Below are positions 63,511 through 64,000 of a stretch of 64,000 nucleotides of DNA, piece after piece. The stretch is taken from assembly GCA_010093515.1 (NCBI GenBank), contig MU001702.1, forward strand, positions 30,330 to 94,329. Reading direction: 5' to 3'. Made by a program: the position numbers and the translations under genes. Numbering within the stretch: position 1 is the first letter of the stretch; every line of letters begins with the position of its first letter. The notes below the pieces were generated by a model that was given only the letters and a program-made list of their open reading frames with translations, did no database searches and was not told the DNA's origin. Source of the stretch: Lineolata rhizophorae (Eukaryota > Ascomycota > Dothideomycetes > Lineolatales > Lineolataceae).

Positions 63511-64000
63511 TTGGGGTAGTTCTTAAATAGTATTAGGATAGAAGGCGGATGCATCGGACTTGGCGCTTCTTAACGGCATGCTGGTGGTAGTGGTGCTCTG
63601 TATTCGAGCGCCTTGTTTTCCGTACACAAGTAGCATTGGGTAGGCGCTGATAAGCACTGCTTGTAGATATCATGTAATAGCAGCGTTCGCACATAATTAT
63701 GCGAATACAAAATCAATAGAACGAGCAATTCTACGCCATATATCAATTTCAACTAACCATGAGTGCACTATTCTTACGTTCGTGAAAATTGTACCTCCTC
63801 GCTCAGTAATCGCAGTCTTAGCTGCAGCGCGACATTATTTGTACATATTCAAGTTGAAAGACGAGAGTTTAAGTATGATTTGGATAGACAATGATACAAC
63901 ATTTTGGTACATTCTTGTCGTTAACGTAATCCACCACCTAGTGGCCCACACCACCTAGTGGCCCACACCACCTAGTGGCCCACCCAGCAACATCTCCATC
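63511..64000. other. Right-edge intergenic sequence
   Basis: AT-rich 3' region of the glucanase gene, with no gene visible. It ends in a 17-base tandem repeat (63932-63982). Confidence 0.5.
63932..63982. repeat. Three tandem copies of a 17-base unit
   Basis: The unit CACCACCTAGTGGCCCA occurs three times without a break. Each copy contains CCAC-CTA-GTGG, a 4-base inverted repeat with a 3-base spacer. The array is near the window edge and stops before 64000. Confidence 0.9.

Overview
The window is nuclear DNA from a filamentous ascomycete (Pezizomycotina). The evidence is GC-rich genes with short introns (about 50-90 bases, GTRNGT donors, CTAAC/CTGAC branch sites), fungus-specific families (CreC, CreD, Zds1, a HET-domain protein, an ExgD-type glucanase) and a CDK1 with the insert usual in moulds. 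I cannot name the genus; class is uncertain. No operons, phage, CRISPR arrays, rRNA, convincing tRNA or intact transposons were seen.

Layout. 1-10.7 kb: the 3' part of an unrecognised gene, a small secreted protein, a divergent pair (ALKBH1-like dioxygenase and CDK1), then a second divergent pair (Bud22-like ribosome biogenesis factor and SYF2 splicing factor). 11.7-13.4 kb: an Slm1-type BAR/PH protein. 13.4-18.5 kb: an AT-richer, gene-poor stretch holding a frameshifted membrane-protein gene, a decayed coding relic and one small mitochondrial-type gene. 19.8-23.5 kb: a large Zds1 homologue. 26.0-30.1 kb: Miro/GEM1 and, divergently, a cupin_5 protein.

32.7-42.3 kb: two adjacent same-strand genes of carbon catabolite repression, creC (WD40 partner of the CreB deubiquitinase) and creD (arrestin adaptor for a ubiquitin ligase). 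43.8-46.4 kb: a HET-domain gene broken by a 40-base assembly gap. 46.9-47.3 kb: a small unrecognised gene. 48.8-54.7 kb: a large UFD4/TRIP12-type HECT ubiquitin ligase. 58.1-59.5 kb: an eight-exon NMN adenylyltransferase. 60.9-63.5 kb: an ExgD-type membrane glucan 1,3-beta-glucosidase. A short tandem repeat runs to the right edge.

Most genes are housekeeping. The themes that stand out are ubiquitin and carbon-source control (creC, creD, UFD4) and cell-cycle or phosphatase control (CDK1, ZDS1). Exon models were built by hand from splice sites, frame continuity and remembered family consensus; several real start codons lie in tiny first exons. I found no convincing new biological system. The best leads are the creC-creD adjacency, the decayed 13.8-16.5 kb interval, and two perfect TGACGTCA sites about 190-200 bases upstream of two small genes.
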